Made by a program: the position numbers and the translations under genes. Below, piece after piece: positions 9,547-19,307 of a stretch of DNA of 64,000 nucleotides. The notes below the pieces were generated by a model. It searched no databases and was not told the origin of the DNA. It was given only the letters and a program-made list of their open reading frames with translations. The DNA comes from JAWKTV01 sp041398905 (lineage in GTDB: Bacteria; Planctomycetota; Planctomycetia; Planctomycetales; Planctomycetaceae). The stretch covers positions 1-64,000 of the forward strand of contig JAWKTV010000017.1 of assembly GCA_041398905.1 (NCBI GenBank). The letters are read 5' to 3'. The number at the start of each line of letters is the position of its first letter. The first letter of the stretch is position 1.

Positions 9547-11246
9547 TCCACACTGGAGTTGTACGAAGTCTGGCGGGACCGCTGTGCATCGACAGCGAGT
9601 TGCAGCGCGCCTCCGCGCACCGCGTTCCTCAGTGAATCGTCGATTCGAGCGGCCATCGTTGGTTCGTGAGCTTTCGCCTGTTGCAACGGCGAGTGCGCAA
9701 GTCCGATCGACCCATCGCAGATGCTGACGAACTCGGTGGTCGCTCCGAGGAAAAGGTCGACCAGTTCCGCGTCCCATTGTTGACCGCGCCCCTGTCGCAG
9801 GACCGCGACGGCCTCATCAACGGTGCGCGGCGCCCGGTAAGGACGTTCGCTGGTGAGGGCGTCGAACGTGTCGACGACGGCAAGAATCCGGGCGATCAAC
9901 GGGATCTCGTCACCCTTCAGGCCATGCGGGTAACCGCTGCCATCGAGCGACTCGTGGTGATGCAGCACGCCGGCGAGCGTCGCCTGCAGCGGCTGAATGC
10001 CCCGCAAGATGTCGTAACCGCGTTGCGGATGTTCCTGAATCAGCGCGAACTCCTCGGCGGTCAGCCGACCGGGCTTCCGCAGCACCTCGTCCGGAACGCC
10101 GATCTTGCCGATGTCATGCAGCAGTCCGGTCAGATAGATCGTCTCGCACTCCGCCGGCGACAGACCGCGAAGGTGCGCCAGATGCCGGGCCATCGCCGCG
10201 ACGCGATCGCTGTGACCGCAGGTGTACTGATCGCGCGCGTCAAGCATCGCGACCAGCGAACGAACGACTTCGATGACGAGTTCCTCCTTGGAACGAAACG
10301 CCTGGACGTTGTGCGCATGACTGCTCAGCAGCACGGCCGTCGATTCCATCAGCGATGCTTCGATCGTCCCCAGTTCCTGCTCGGAAGTGGCGTAGTCCAC
10401 GGCGCAGGGGTTGTTCGCGTTCCGGTTGACCGCCAGCAGCCAGCCGTAGAAGTTCGCGCCGCGCGCGATCGTGACGATCGAGATCGAATGCAGGTCTGGA
10501 TGCAACGCCTGCAGCTCTGGATGCCGTGCGAGGTTTCGTACAACCGGGGCGGAGTCCGCAGTGCTCAGCGACGCGGTGATGTTGAGACACTGTTCGTCGC
10601 TGAACCGTTCACCCTGCTCACGCACGGAAACTTGTCCGGGCATCGGTTCATCGGCCTGCCCGCAGCGGGGAGTGATCAGCAGCACCCCCTCGACCTGCAG
10701 CAGTTCCCGCAGCTTCGGCAGAATCCTCTCGGCCACATCATCGACATCCTGCGACAAATCCAGGTATTCGAGAAACCGCGTGACGCGACGCAGGTACGTC
10801 ATCTCCTCCAAGTCGTTCGTGACCTGTTGCACATAGCCCTCGACCACGTTGCTCAGGTCTTTCGCCTGGTGGCTGAGAGCAACCACGCGGACGGCGTTGC
10901 GTGCCGTTCTGGCGATCGCCTCCGCGGCGTCCTCCACCAGTTCCGCCACAGCCACCAGCAGGGGGCGTCTCTTTCGCTGGATCGGAGTCGCGACCCGCAG
11001 GATGTTCGCCCCATCCCGAACGACGACGGTCTCCAGTGCCAGCAACCGGTCAGTCTCGATTCCCAGCCACTCGATGACTTCATCGCGCTCGTGCGCCTCG
11101 ACCGAGACGACGGGCTTCCACTCGACACCCGGTTCCGCGACGGGACACGACCACACAGAGACGCTGGTTTCCAGCTCCGACTCCAGGCTCGCCGCGATCT
11201 CTTCGGGCGAAAGGTTCAGACATCCAACCGTCGCTGAACTGATCAT
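9543..11246 (-). CDS. HD-GYP domain phosphodiesterase-like protein with GAF-type sensor region
   Basis: A 567-residue soluble signalling protein, first gene of the minus arm. Residues about 185-335 look like a GAF-type sensor (VEGVLLITPRCGQ, IVTIARGANFYGWLLAVNR). Residues about 345-500 form a full HD-GYP domain: HSDRVAAMARHLA, LLHDIGKIGVPDEVL, HPQRGYDILRGI, HHHESLDGSGYPHGLKGDEI and DTFDALTSERPYR. The HD metal ligands and the GYP loop are all visible, so cyclic-di-GMP hydrolysis is the expected activity; this is inference from the family. The 3' end is translationally coupled (ATGA) to the pseudopilin gspH. It diverges from gspG across a 382-base region, so it may regulate assembly of the secretion machine. 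Confidence 0.9.
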   Translation of the reverse strand: MISSATVGCLNLSPEEIAASLESELETSVSVWSCPVAEPGVEWKPVVSVEAHERDEVIEWLGIETDRLLALETVVVRDGANILRVATPIQRKRRPLLVAVAELVEDAAEAIARTARNAVRVVALSHQAKDLSNVVEGYVQQVTNDLEEMTYLRRVTRFLEYLDLSQDVDDVAERILPKLRELLQVEGVLLITPRCGQADEPMPGQVSVREQGERFSDEQCLNITASLSTADSAPVVRNLARHPELQALHPDLHSISIVTIARGANFYGWLLAVNRNANNPCAVDYATSEQELGTIEASLMESTAVLLSSHAHNVQAFRSKEELVIEVVRSLVAMLDARDQYTCGHSDRVAAMARHLAHLRGLSPAECETIYLTGLLHDIGKIGVPDEVLRKPGRLTAEEFALIQEHPQRGYDILRGIQPLQATLAGVLHHHESLDGSGYPHGLKGDEIPLIARILAVVDTFDALTSERPYRAPRTVDEAVAVLRQGRGQQWDAELVDLFLGATTEFVSICDGSIGLAHSPLQQAKAHEPTMAARIDDSLRNAVRGGALQLAVDAQRSRQTSYNSSVE

Positions 11247-11628
11247 CGCCGGACTCTGAGATAAGAAGTGAATGGCATATCGCGAGTGTCGGGAGCCATG
11301 CCCGCACTTGAGAACCTAGCTCACCAATCGGGACCGGAGCTTTGAAAACGGGCGATTTGCCCTTCCCACCTGACTTTCATGCGTCTGCGACCACCAGCGC
11401 ATTGACCCTTGCGCCGAAAAACGAGTCCTGGGCGAATGATTCACCACGCGACGCGGAGTCGGTGTCGGCAAAGTCGGACGAATCGCTACGGAACGCCGCC
11501 GCGAGGCGGATCCTCGAAAGAATCGATTTGCTGTCGAAAGGAAACGACCTAGGTTTCAATTCCGAATCGTCGACTTCTGCAATTCACGGTCCTCTCAAAA
11601 AAACCATATCAGTCCACAAGGTGCTTCG
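11247..11628. promoter_or_regulatory. Divergent intergenic region between HD-GYP gene and gspG
   Basis: 382 bases separating the two arms of the secretion locus, so it should carry both promoters. It is less GC-rich than its surroundings, with an A run (CTCTCAAAAAAACC) near 11595. GspG has a good ribosome-binding site, AAGGTG, about seven bases before its ATG. A 96-residue plus-strand ORF (11342-11632) spans most of the region and ends by overlapping the gspG ATG. It has neither a clear ribosome-binding site nor a recognisable pattern, so I treat the region as regulatory. Confidence 0.5.
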
Positions 11629-12057
11629 ATGAACCAGTCTTCCAGCCGGGCCGGCTTTCGCCGACAACGTGGCTTCACGCTTGTCGAACTTGTCGTCGTT
11701 GTGTTGATCATCGGCATCATCGCTGCGATCGCCGCTCCCCGGATGTTCGACACCGCAACGAGCGCACGTGAGAGCGCCACCCGCCAGTCACTGGCGGTCG
11801 TGCGGGACGCGGTTCAACTCTACCGGGCACAGAACGGCGCCCTGCCGGGCGAAGCCGGCACCGAGGCCGACCTGAAGACCGACCTCGAGACCCTCCTCAA
11901 CGGTCCCTTCCCAACCGCGGAAGTGGGCAACGTCGGCAGCACCGTTCGCCTGCAGACCACCGGTGGCGCACTGACAGCCAGCGGCGGCCAGAGCTGGGCA
12001 TACGACAACGTCAGCGGCGAGCTGATCGTCAATCACGGCTCGTTCGAGAACTGGTAG
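11629..12057 (+). CDS. gspG: Type II secretion major pseudopilin GspG
   Basis: A 142-residue prepilin, usual GspG length. The leader MNQSSSRAGFRRQRG is followed by FTLVELVVVVLIIGIIAAIA: cleavage after Gly, Phe at +1, Glu at +5. The conserved AAPRMFDTATSARESATRQS follows, with Pro at about +22. The C-terminal half (YRAQNGALPGEAG, GQSWAYDNVSGELIVNHGS) matches the planctomycete form of the pseudopilin globular domain. A strong AAGGTG ribosome-binding site precedes the ATG. It opens the plus arm of the locus and should form the pseudopilus rod once processed by a prepilin peptidase encoded elsewhere. Confidence 0.9.
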   Translation: MNQSSSRAGFRRQRGFTLVELVVVVLIIGIIAAIAAPRMFDTATSARESATRQSLAVVRDAVQLYRAQNGALPGEAGTEADLKTDLETLLNGPFPTAEVGNVGSTVRLQTTGGALTASGGQSWAYDNVSGELIVNHGSFENW

Positions 12058-12143
12058 GCCAGACGACTCAGGGCCGCGACTTGGGTCGCGGCCGGGGCCT
12101 CGCCTGTCGGTCCGCCACCTTCCGCCAATCCCACGAAATTGTC

Positions 12144-12575
12144 ATGTCACCGACACCCCTGATCCTGGTCGCCGAAGACAACCGCGTGCTCGCGGACGTC
12201 ATTCGCTTCAATCTGGACGTTGCCGGGTTCGATGTCGAGATGGCCCATAACGGTCTCGTGGCATTGAGCATGGCGGAGGAGCGCGAGTTCGACCTCATCA
12301 TCAGCGACTACCAGATGCCCGGGTGCTCCGGTGAGGAGCTGCTGGAGCAAATCCGCCACGGACACGGCGCAAGCCGGTTCGCGGCGGCGATCCTCTGTTC
12401 AGCCAAGGGCTACGAGCTCAACGCCGACGAACTGGCGCAGAGCCTGGGCATCGACCGCATCGTGCTCAAGCCGTTCAGTCCAAGCGAACTTGTCACGGCG
12501 GCTCGTGAGACAATCGGCCGCCGTTCGGCGGCCGCCAAACCAGCCGCCCTGCCAGCGGGAGTCGCCCACGTCTAA
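12144..12575 (+). CDS. Single-domain response regulator (CheY-like receiver)
   Basis: A 143-residue protein consisting of one receiver domain with a short Ala/Pro-rich tail. The acidic pocket is in VAEDNRV (about residue 11), the phospho-acceptor Asp in LIISDYQMPG (about 56), and the conserved Lys in VLKPFSPSEL (about 110). There is no output domain, so it should act by protein contact or as a phosphorelay intermediate. I chose the ATG at 12144 (MSPTPLIL); the longer ORF start at 12081 lies in non-receiver sequence. It sits between gspG and a histidine kinase, the likely phosphodonor. Confidence 0.88.
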   Translation: MSPTPLILVAEDNRVLADVIRFNLDVAGFDVEMAHNGLVALSMAEEREFDLIISDYQMPGCSGEELLEQIRHGHGASRFAAAILCSAKGYELNADELAQSLGIDRIVLKPFSPSELVTAARETIGRRSAAAKPAALPAGVAHV

Positions 12576-12596
12576 TCGGAGTTCGCACGAAGGATC

Positions 12597-14073
12597 GTGC
12601 GGATCGCTGTTGTTTCCTCCCCTCAAGCGACCAGTCAGCCGATGTCGACCACTGTCGGTACAACCTCGTTCAGCGGCTCGATTCTGCGCCGCCACCTGCT
12701 CGCCGTCAGCGGCGCGGTCGCGCTCGTCGCGGCGTCGTGGAGCGTGCTGGAAGCTCCCACCCAGCGTGGGATCGCCGCGCTCGTCAGCCTGCTGCTCGCC
12801 GGCGGAGTCGGTCTGATCTGGCTGCGGCAAAGACTGAGCGCGCAGGACGGCATTCTCACGCAGCTCGTTGAGTTCTCCGCCGTTCCCGACGCGGCCATCC
12901 AGCTCAGGCCCGTCGACGAGCTGTCGGCGATCGGACTCGGCTGGAACCATCTCGTGAACGTCTCACGCCGCTTTCGACTGCTCTCGCAGATCGAGCAGAA
13001 AGTCGACGCCTCGCTCTCGGACCGCAAGATCTCGGACACCGAGCGACTGCTCGGTTGCCTGCCTGACGGTATCGCCATCACCGACTTGACCGGCAATGTC
13101 ACGATCGCGAACGAGGCGGCTGGCGGCACTGCTGGGTCGCGACAGCCACGAAGAGTTCCATGACCAGCCGTTCTCCGCCTGCCTGCCGAGTTCGCTGTTG
13201 ACGGACGACGTGCTGCGGCTCGGATCGAAGCCGATTTCGCTGGAGCAGCCCGCCACCGCGGAGTCCAACCACCGCGCTCTGCGGTATTCGCGGCGTCCGC
13301 AGCTTTCGCCAGCCGGCGAGCTGCTTGGTCACGTCTGGACGATTCGCGATGTGACCCAGTTGCATCTTGCGGAGTCGATGCGCGACCAATTCGTCGCGGC
13401 GGCGACGCACTGAGCTACGCACCCGCTGGCGAACATTCGCGCGTACGCCGAAACACTGGCCGACAACGAGCAGATCGGTCGCGAGCAGCAAAAGCGGTTC
13501 TACAACACCATTCAGGCCGAGGCCACGAGACTGGCCCGCTTCGTCGACGACCTGCTGGACGTGAGCCGGATGCAGGCGGGGTCGATGACCTTTGACCGCA
13601 GTACGACGGACATCGAGCGGCTGATCGACGAGGTCGTCGAGAAGGTGCGTCCGCAGATCGAACAGAAGCGGCAGCAGTTCAATGTCGAGACGCCCGCGAA
13701 GCTGCCGAAGCTGCATGTCGACAAAGGCAAGTTCGTCGCCGCGGCTGGTGAATCTGCTGGGCAACGCGTCGAAGTACACGCCGCCCGAAGGGACATCACG
13801 CTGCACATCGAGGTCAGCACACATCGGATCGAGTTCGCCGTCGCCGACTCCGGCTTCGGCATCGCGGCCAGCGAGCTGCCGCTCGTGTTCGACCGCTTCT
13901 TTCGCAGCAACGATGATCGTGTGCAGTCAGAGTCCGGCAGCGGTCTCGGCCTCACCTTCACGCACGAAGTCGCACGCCTGCATGGCGGCGACCTCACGGT
14001 TGAGCGAGTTGAATCAGGGACGACGTTCCGTCTGCAGTTGCCACTGGAGTCGACGGGAGCCGGCCATGATTGA
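12597..14073 (+). CDS. Membrane-associated PAS sensor histidine kinase (frameshifted)
   Basis: One histidine kinase split over several frames. Two hydrophobic segments occur at about residues 35-75 (LLAVSGAVALVAASW, GIAALVSLLLAGGVGLIWL). A PAS-like domain follows (LLGCLPDGIAITDLTGNVTI). The frame shifts at about 13118 (an extra G) and the PAS domain continues. At 13411 an in-frame TGA falls inside the H-box. Removing one T and restoring one C gives HELRTPLANIRAYAETLADN, with the phospho-acceptor His. Two further compensating shifts (about 13744 and 13790) flank the N-box LVNLLGNASKYTPPEG. The G-boxes ADSGFGI and GSGLGLTFTHEVARLHGG and the C-terminus at 14073 are normal. Probably an intact gene with base-call errors. 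Confidence 0.75.
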
Positions 14074-14400
14074 GACCTGTAAACAAGGCTCGGTCGACGT
14101 CGTTCGTCCGTCCGACCGCATCGATGCCGATCGGATTCCCGCGCTCGCCCGCGCGGTGGACGCCGTGCTGCTGCGGGGTCGTCCCCAACTGGTGATCGAC
14201 CTGAAAGGCGTCGCGCTTGCTCGATGGGGCGGCGGCAGGTTCTTCCTTGATACCCGCGACTTGTGTTTGCGGCGGGAGAAGTCTTCAAGCTCTGCGGCCC
14301 GACTTCGCTGTGTCGCGAAGTGCTGCGCGTCACCGGCATCGACCAGGAGCTGGAAGTCCTTGCCGACGTTGTGGTCGCCGCCGGGAGCTTCGCACGATGA
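14066..14400 (+). CDS. STAS-domain protein (anti-sigma-factor-antagonist-like, frameshifted)
   Basis: The ATG at 14066 overlaps the kinase stop. It begins MIETCKQGSVDVVRPSD, then ARAVDAVLLRGRPQLVIDLKG. Three one-base repairs (extra G near 14219, missing G near 14239, missing G near 14275) give VALLDGAAAG, FFLDTRDLCLRR and GEVFKLCGPTSLCREVLRVT in sequence, ending VVAAGSFAR at 14400. This is a full STAS fold of about 110 residues. The usual phospho-acceptor position after the fourth strand reads LLDGAAA, so the common D-S/T-S-G switch motif is not clearly present. The stop overlaps the gspE ATG. It is likely a protein-interaction switch in the same signalling module. Confidence 0.65.
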
Positions 14401-16146
14401 ACGCGCTGCTCCCTCCCGAACTGCTGATGCCAGCGCCACGACGCCGCATTCCGCCCGCGAGCGCACGGCCCGCTCGGACAGCGACTGCTACAGGCCGGCG
14501 TCATCACCGCCAACGAACTGGAGTCGGCACTGCAGCACCAGTCCGTCAAGCGGTCCCGCCTGGGCGAGACGCTGGTCGAACTGGGCTTCGTCGAGGATCA
14601 CGAACTGCTGCCATTCCTCGCGGCGCAGATGGACATGCCGTTCGTCCAGCTCCGTGAGGGGCTGGTGGACCCGAAGGCGGTGCGGCTGATTCCGCAGCCA
14701 CTCGCTCAATCCGTCGACTGTCTGGCCTTATTCAAGGTCCGCAAGACCCTGACGGTCGCGATCTCGGACCCCACGAATCTCGCGCACATCGATCGCATTG
14801 AACAGGCGACTGGCCTGCGGGTCCGGCCTGTGCTGGTGCTGCGTTCCACGCTCGCGCAGCTTCGCACCCGCTGCTACGAGGACGACTTCCGAGTCGACGC
14901 GGTGACCGCCGACCTCGATGTCGACGCCATTGCCGTCAACGAGGATGCGATCCAGGTCGAGCTGCAGAGCGTCGACTCGATCGCGGACGGCAGCCCGGTC
15001 ATCAACCTCGTCAACTACGTGATCCTGCAGGCGGTGAGGCAAGGGAGCAGCGACATCCACATTGAGCCCGGTCCACGGCATTCGTCGGTGCGGTACCGCG
15101 TCGATGGCCAGCTCCGCGAGGTGCTGCGACCCCGTCGCGAGTTCCATCCCGCGATCGTCTCGCGCGTCAAGGTGATGGCGAAACTCGACATCGCCGAGCA
15201 CCGCATGCCGCAGGACGGCCGCGTGCACGTCGTCGTCGACCGCCGTGAGATCGACCTCCGCGTTTCGACATTGCCGACCGTGCTGGGCGAGAAGATTGTG
15301 CTCCGCGTGCTCGACCGCGCGAACGTCACGTTCGAGCTGGATGAGCTCGGCTTCCGCTCGGAGATGCTCGACGAGTTCAAGGCGATTCTCGCGCGTCCTC
15401 ACGGCCTGGTGCTGGCCACAGGACCGACCGGCAGCGGCAAAACGACCACGCTGTACAGCGCCATCGAGCTCGTGAAGTCGGTCGAACGCAACATCGTCAC
15501 GGTGGAAGACCCGGTCGAGTATCAGTTGGACCTCATCAACCAGGTTCACGCCAACCCGGCGACCTCGCTCACGTTTGCCAAGGTGCTGCGATCGATCCTT
15601 CGGCAGGATCCAGATGTCATCATGGTGGGCGAGATCCGTGATGCGGAGACCGCGGAGGTCGCGATCCAGGCCGCGCTCACTGGTCACCTGGTGCTCAGTA
15701 CGCTGCACACGAACGACAGCGTCAGCGCCGTCACCCGGTTGATGGACATGGGCATCGCCTCGTACAAGATCGCCGCCTCGCTCGTGGGCATCGTCGCGCA
15801 GCGGCTGCTGCGCACGATCTGCCCGGATTGCCGCTCGACCTACTTCCCGCCAGCCGAGATCCTCGAAGCACTGCAGTACGCCGGAAACCGGGATCGGCAG
15901 TTCATCCGCGGCGAAGGCTGCGTCAAATGCTTTGACACGGGGTTCAAGGGGCGAGTCGGCGTCTACGAGCTGCTCACCGTCGACCGAGAAGTGCGCGACC
16001 TGATCGGCCGCAACGTCTCCGTTGACGAGCTGAGACAACTGCGGCGCAATCGCGGAGGATCGACGCTGCTGGAGGAGGGAGTTCGCCTGGCCGAGCGCGG
16101 CGTAACATCACTCGATGAAGTGATGCGCGTCGCCCTGTGTGAATAG
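14397..16146 (+). CDS. gspE: Type II secretion/pilus assembly ATPase GspE (5' frameshifted)
   Basis: Cytoplasmic ATPase that powers pseudopilus assembly. The start is the ATG at 14397 (MNALLPPELL), overlapping the STAS stop. One missing G (about 14428) and one missing C (about 14472) shift the first 30 codons. The repaired N-domain runs LGQRLLQAGVITANELESAL and MDMPFVQLREGLVDPKAVRL. The catalytic part shows Walker A GPTGSGKTTTLYSAI (bases 15421-15465), DPVEYQ, Walker B DPDVIMVGEIRDAETAEVA (about 15610) and the HTNDS box. The zinc pairs CPDC (about 15822) and CVKC (about 15920) are also present. Only the N-terminus is affected by the shifts. GspF follows 11 bases downstream. Confidence 0.93.
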
Positions 16147-16157
16147 GGAGCAGGCAC

Positions 16158-17405
16158 ATGGCCGGACACCTCCGCTTCAACAAGCCGAATCCAATCGCGC
16201 TGCCCGCCGCCGAGTTCGACTCGCTGCTCGACAACCTGCGCGGCCGTTCGGCTGGTGCCGGTCCACAGCCGGCCGTGCGCGCGAATCCCGGCGCATCCGC
16301 CCCGCCAGCGACCTCCACGGTCGCCCGCCCTGGCGGCTGGCGGTTCGTCTTCAGCGGCGACGACGCCAATTGTCTGCCGCTCCGGGAGCTGTCGCTGATC
16401 ACCACGCAGTTGACGATTCTCTCCCGTTTGGGACTCGACCTGGCGCAGTCGCTGCAGGCGCTGTCGAAGCGGGTGACGCATCCGCAGGCCCGCGCGGCGG
16501 TGGCGCGGCTGCATGGGGACATCGAGTCGGGTTTGTCGTTCTCGGAATCGCTCCGCCGACAGGAAGGGGTCTTTGGCGCGACCTTTGTCGCGACCGTCGC
16601 GGCGGGTGAAGCCTCGGGCCGGCTCACCAGCGTCCTCGAGCGGCTCAACACACTGTTCCGCAACGACCTGAGATTGCGAACCGCGGTCCGGTCCGTATTG
16701 ACCTACCCCATCATCCTGGTGTTCGTGGCGCTCGTCGTGCTCGCGGCAATGCTGTTCTTCGTTCTGCCTCAGTTCAGTCGCGTCTTCGCGTCGATGAACC
16801 GGCCCGCGCCCCTGGTGACACAGTGGCTGCTGGACGCGGGTGAACTTGCGCGCGGGTACTGGTGGGCGCTGCTGCCGGCAGGGCTGCTGACGCTGCTGGG
16901 CGTCTGGCGAATGGTGCAGTCGGCGGCGTTTCGCAGTCGGCGCGACCGCTGGCTGCTCACCGGTCGCTGGTCGGCTCCCGTCGTCAGGCATCTGCTCACG
17001 GGGCGGGTGTTCCGGTTGCTGGCGACGATTCTGCAGAGCGGCGTGCCGCTGCTGGATGCGATCCAGCTCAGCCGCCGTACCGTGTCCAATCAGAATTTTC
17101 AGGCTCTGTTGCGGAGCCTCGAAGACGAGATCATGGCCGGGCGACCACTCTCGCCCGGGCTGGAAAGATCGATCTGCCTGCCGGACGGAACGTCCGACCT
17201 GGTTTCCACTGCGGAGTCGGCCGGCGAACTCGGGAGCGTGCTGGAACTCGTCGGCCAGTTCTACGAGGAGGAGGGCGAGCAGCGACTGAAGGGGCTCGTT
17301 CGCGTCCTCGAGCCGGTCATCATCATCACCATGGGAATCTTCGTGGCCAGCATCGTGCTGGCGATCATGCTGCCATTGCTTGACCTGTCCACCTCTGGTC
17401 ACTGA
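16158..17405 (+). CDS. gspF: Type II secretion inner-membrane platform protein GspF
   Basis: A 415-residue polytopic protein with the two-fold repeat typical of GspF/PilC. Repeat one: LTILSRLGLDLAQSLQAL, SESLRRQEGVFGATFVATVA, AGEASGRLTSVLERL, then two membrane segments (SVLTYPIILVFVALVVLAAM). Repeat two: LLATILQSGVPLLDAIQLS, STAESAGELGSVLELVGQFY, then a last membrane segment VIIITMGIFVASIVLAIMLP. The first 60 residues are a Pro/Ala-rich cytoplasmic extension (PAVRANPGASAPPATS). It should bind GspE and the PilM/N/O-type proteins encoded next. Confidence 0.92.
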   Translation: MAGHLRFNKPNPIALPAAEFDSLLDNLRGRSAGAGPQPAVRANPGASAPPATSTVARPGGWRFVFSGDDANCLPLRELSLITTQLTILSRLGLDLAQSLQALSKRVTHPQARAAVARLHGDIESGLSFSESLRRQEGVFGATFVATVAAGEASGRLTSVLERLNTLFRNDLRLRTAVRSVLTYPIILVFVALVVLAAMLFFVLPQFSRVFASMNRPAPLVTQWLLDAGELARGYWWALLPAGLLTLLGVWRMVQSAAFRSRRDRWLLTGRWSAPVVRHLLTGRVFRLLATILQSGVPLLDAIQLSRRTVSNQNFQALLRSLEDEIMAGRPLSPGLERSICLPDGTSDLVSTAESAGELGSVLELVGQFYEEEGEQRLKGLVRVLEPVIIITMGIFVASIVLAIMLPLLDLSTSGH

Positions 17406-17522
17406 TCCCTCGTTTCCAATCACCGAACCCAACAGTCACCACTTGCAATCCGCGCTGCGTCACCCGCAGCAACACTCCGAACCCGATGCTGCCCGAACGC
17501 CGCGGACAAAGGCGAACGAACA

Positions 17523-18662
17523 GTGTCTCCACACGCAAGTCGAGCCGCCATGTCCAGCCTTGTCGAGAACCTTCGACAACCAGTCCGTCGCAGTCGCCGA
17601 GAGTGCGGCTGGGTCGGCATGGAGATTGATCCGCGCGGGCTGAAGCTCGCCGTGGTGGAGTGGACACCCGCGGGCATCTCGCTCCGTGCGGCTGATCTAC
17701 TCGTCTGGCCAGACGACGTCGCGCTCGACGACCTGGACGCGTTTGGAGCGGCGCTGGACCGATCGTTGGCAGACTGGCAGACGCGGTATCCCGCTGTTCC
17801 CGCCCGACAGGTCGCCTGCGGCTTGCCCCAGGACTGGCTGCGAACGACACAGGTCAGCATCGCCTCGCGAGACGATGCGGTCGTTGCCGCCCAGGCTAAA
17901 GAGTTGGCGTCTCGATTGGCCGGCGCCCCCGCCGACACGGTGGCCTGGGATTACTGGGTGTCACCATTTCAGCTCAACTCCGCCGAAGGCGCGACCGAAG
18001 CGGGCGGCACGCTGACCTTGAATGTCGCCGCGACGGACATGGTGTTGATGCTGGAGCGGACGCTCGGGCGTCGCGGGCTGGAGCTGGCGGTGGTGGATTC
18101 GTCACCGTTCATCACGGCCCGTGCCGCCGCAATCGCGGCACCAGCCGCATCGCAGCTTGCCGCCGCCTGGGACCTCGATGGCCTGACGCTGACATGGCTG
18201 GTGCAGGGCGAGCCCAAGTACGCGCGGCGAACCGAAAACATCCCGCTGCTCAGGGCCTACGAACAACTCCGGCAGCAGCTCTCCGTCGAAGATGAAGACT
18301 GTCGCTGCCTGCTGGCGATGTACGGCCTGCCTCAACAGGACTTACCGCACGGCAACCTGCAGCGGGCGATCGGCCGAGCGTTGATTGGTGTCCTGGACGA
18401 TCTGCAGCACGAGATCGAACGCACCTTGCGATTCATCGAGCAGCGGCCGTTCGCGCAGCGTGTCGAGAACTGTTTGCTGACCGGCGATGGAGCGGCGATT
18501 CGCGGGTTGGACCGCGAACTGCGGAGCCGCATTTCCCGCGTGACACGAAGCTGGAGCCTCCCCACCGCTGGGGGCAGCATCGGCGGGGATGTGGAGTGCG
18601 CGGCGTACGCCGACGCCGCTGCGTTGTCGGCCCTGCCGCTGCTGCGTCCGGAGTCCATGTGA
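17523..18662 (+). CDS. pilM: PilM/GspL-type actin-like assembly protein
   Basis: A 379-residue cytoplasmic protein in the PilM position, before PilN and PilO. It starts with a GTG at 17523; an ATG at 17550 (MSSLVENLRQ) is a plausible alternative start. The N-terminal part (WVGMEIDPRGLKLAVVEWTP) and central part (RRGLELAVVDSSPFITARAA, WDLDGLTLTWLVQGEPKYAR) fit the actin-like fold. The C-terminal part (LQHEIERTLRFIEQRP, VENCLLTGDGAAIRGLDREL) matches PilM's last subdomain. Its stop overlaps the next ATG by one base (TGATG). In T4P systems PilM holds the cytoplasmic tail of PilN; in T2SS the same role is played by GspL. Confidence 0.8.
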   Translation: MSPHASRAAMSSLVENLRQPVRRSRRECGWVGMEIDPRGLKLAVVEWTPAGISLRAADLLVWPDDVALDDLDAFGAALDRSLADWQTRYPAVPARQVACGLPQDWLRTTQVSIASRDDAVVAAQAKELASRLAGAPADTVAWDYWVSPFQLNSAEGATEAGGTLTLNVAATDMVLMLERTLGRRGLELAVVDSSPFITARAAAIAAPAASQLAAAWDLDGLTLTWLVQGEPKYARRTENIPLLRAYEQLRQQLSVEDEDCRCLLAMYGLPQQDLPHGNLQRAIGRALIGVLDDLQHEIERTLRFIEQRPFAQRVENCLLTGDGAAIRGLDRELRSRISRVTRSWSLPTAGGSIGGDVECAAYADAAALSALPLLRPESM

Positions 18663-19276
18663 TGAAAACGCACCTCAACCTTCTGCCGTTCGCCACGCAG
18701 CGGTCTCGACAAAGGTCGCGCTGGCTTCGCAATGCCTTGCTGCTGTGGGGCACCACCTTGATCTGCTGCGTCAGCTATGGGCACTTTCAGCATGCGCAGC
18801 TCGCGGAGGCTCGGGCGGAGACGGCGGAGCTGGAACTGCGTTGCCTGCCGATCCGCGTCGCCACCGAGCGCAGTCAGGTGATGCAGCGGGAACTGCAGCG
18901 GATTGCGAGCCAACTCGGAGAGTGGGACGCGTGAGCGCCGCGAGGTGCCGCTGGCCGTCGTCGGTGTCATCTCGGCGGCGACGAACCAGCAGCTCGACGA
19001 GTTGCAGCTCAATCGCCTGCGGATCGAGCACCTCGACGACTTGAAACCCACCGCGCCTGGGCCAACTCGACAGGCCGCCAGGTCCACCGCCGATCCCGAG
19101 TCGGCCACAACCAAGATCGAACTGACAGGGACGGCGATCAACGACGCCGCTGTCGGCCAGTTCATCAACAACCTGCGATCGGCCGGGTTGTTCAGCGTCG
19201 TTGAACTCGTGTCCCGCAGGCCGTCCAGACGACGATGGGTCAGGCCCGTGAATTTCGCGTCCGCTGCGCCTTCTGA
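18662..19276 (+). CDS. pilN: PilN-type assembly protein (frameshifted)
   Basis: Begins MKTHLNLLPFATQRSRQRSR, the usual PilN tail (NLLP motif) that binds PilM. One membrane segment follows (NALLLWGTTLICCVSYGHF), then a coiled-coil stretch (LAEARAETAELELRCL). The frame breaks at about 18933, where two G bases appear lost. It continues REVPLAVVGVISAATNQQLD and IELTGTAINDAAVGQFINNL. A second break near 19222 leads to VQTTMGQAREFRVRCAF and a stop at 19276. The repaired length is about 205 residues, normal for PilN. Translationally coupled to PilM. Confidence 0.75.
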
Positions 19277-19307
19277 GTCCCACCGCGATCAACCGTTGAG
19301 GTCAACA

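Noticed and set aside
9666..11237. 523-residue ORF opposite the HD-GYP gene
   Set aside because: Arg/Gln/His-rich antisense frame of a clearly coding gene.
11342..11632. 96-residue plus-strand ORF ending ATGA with gspG
   Set aside because: No ribosome-binding site, no recognisable pattern, and it fills the divergent promoter region; the overlap is probably accidental.
14728..16038. 436-residue ORF opposite gspE
   Set aside because: Antisense shadow; gspE motifs are complete on the other strand.
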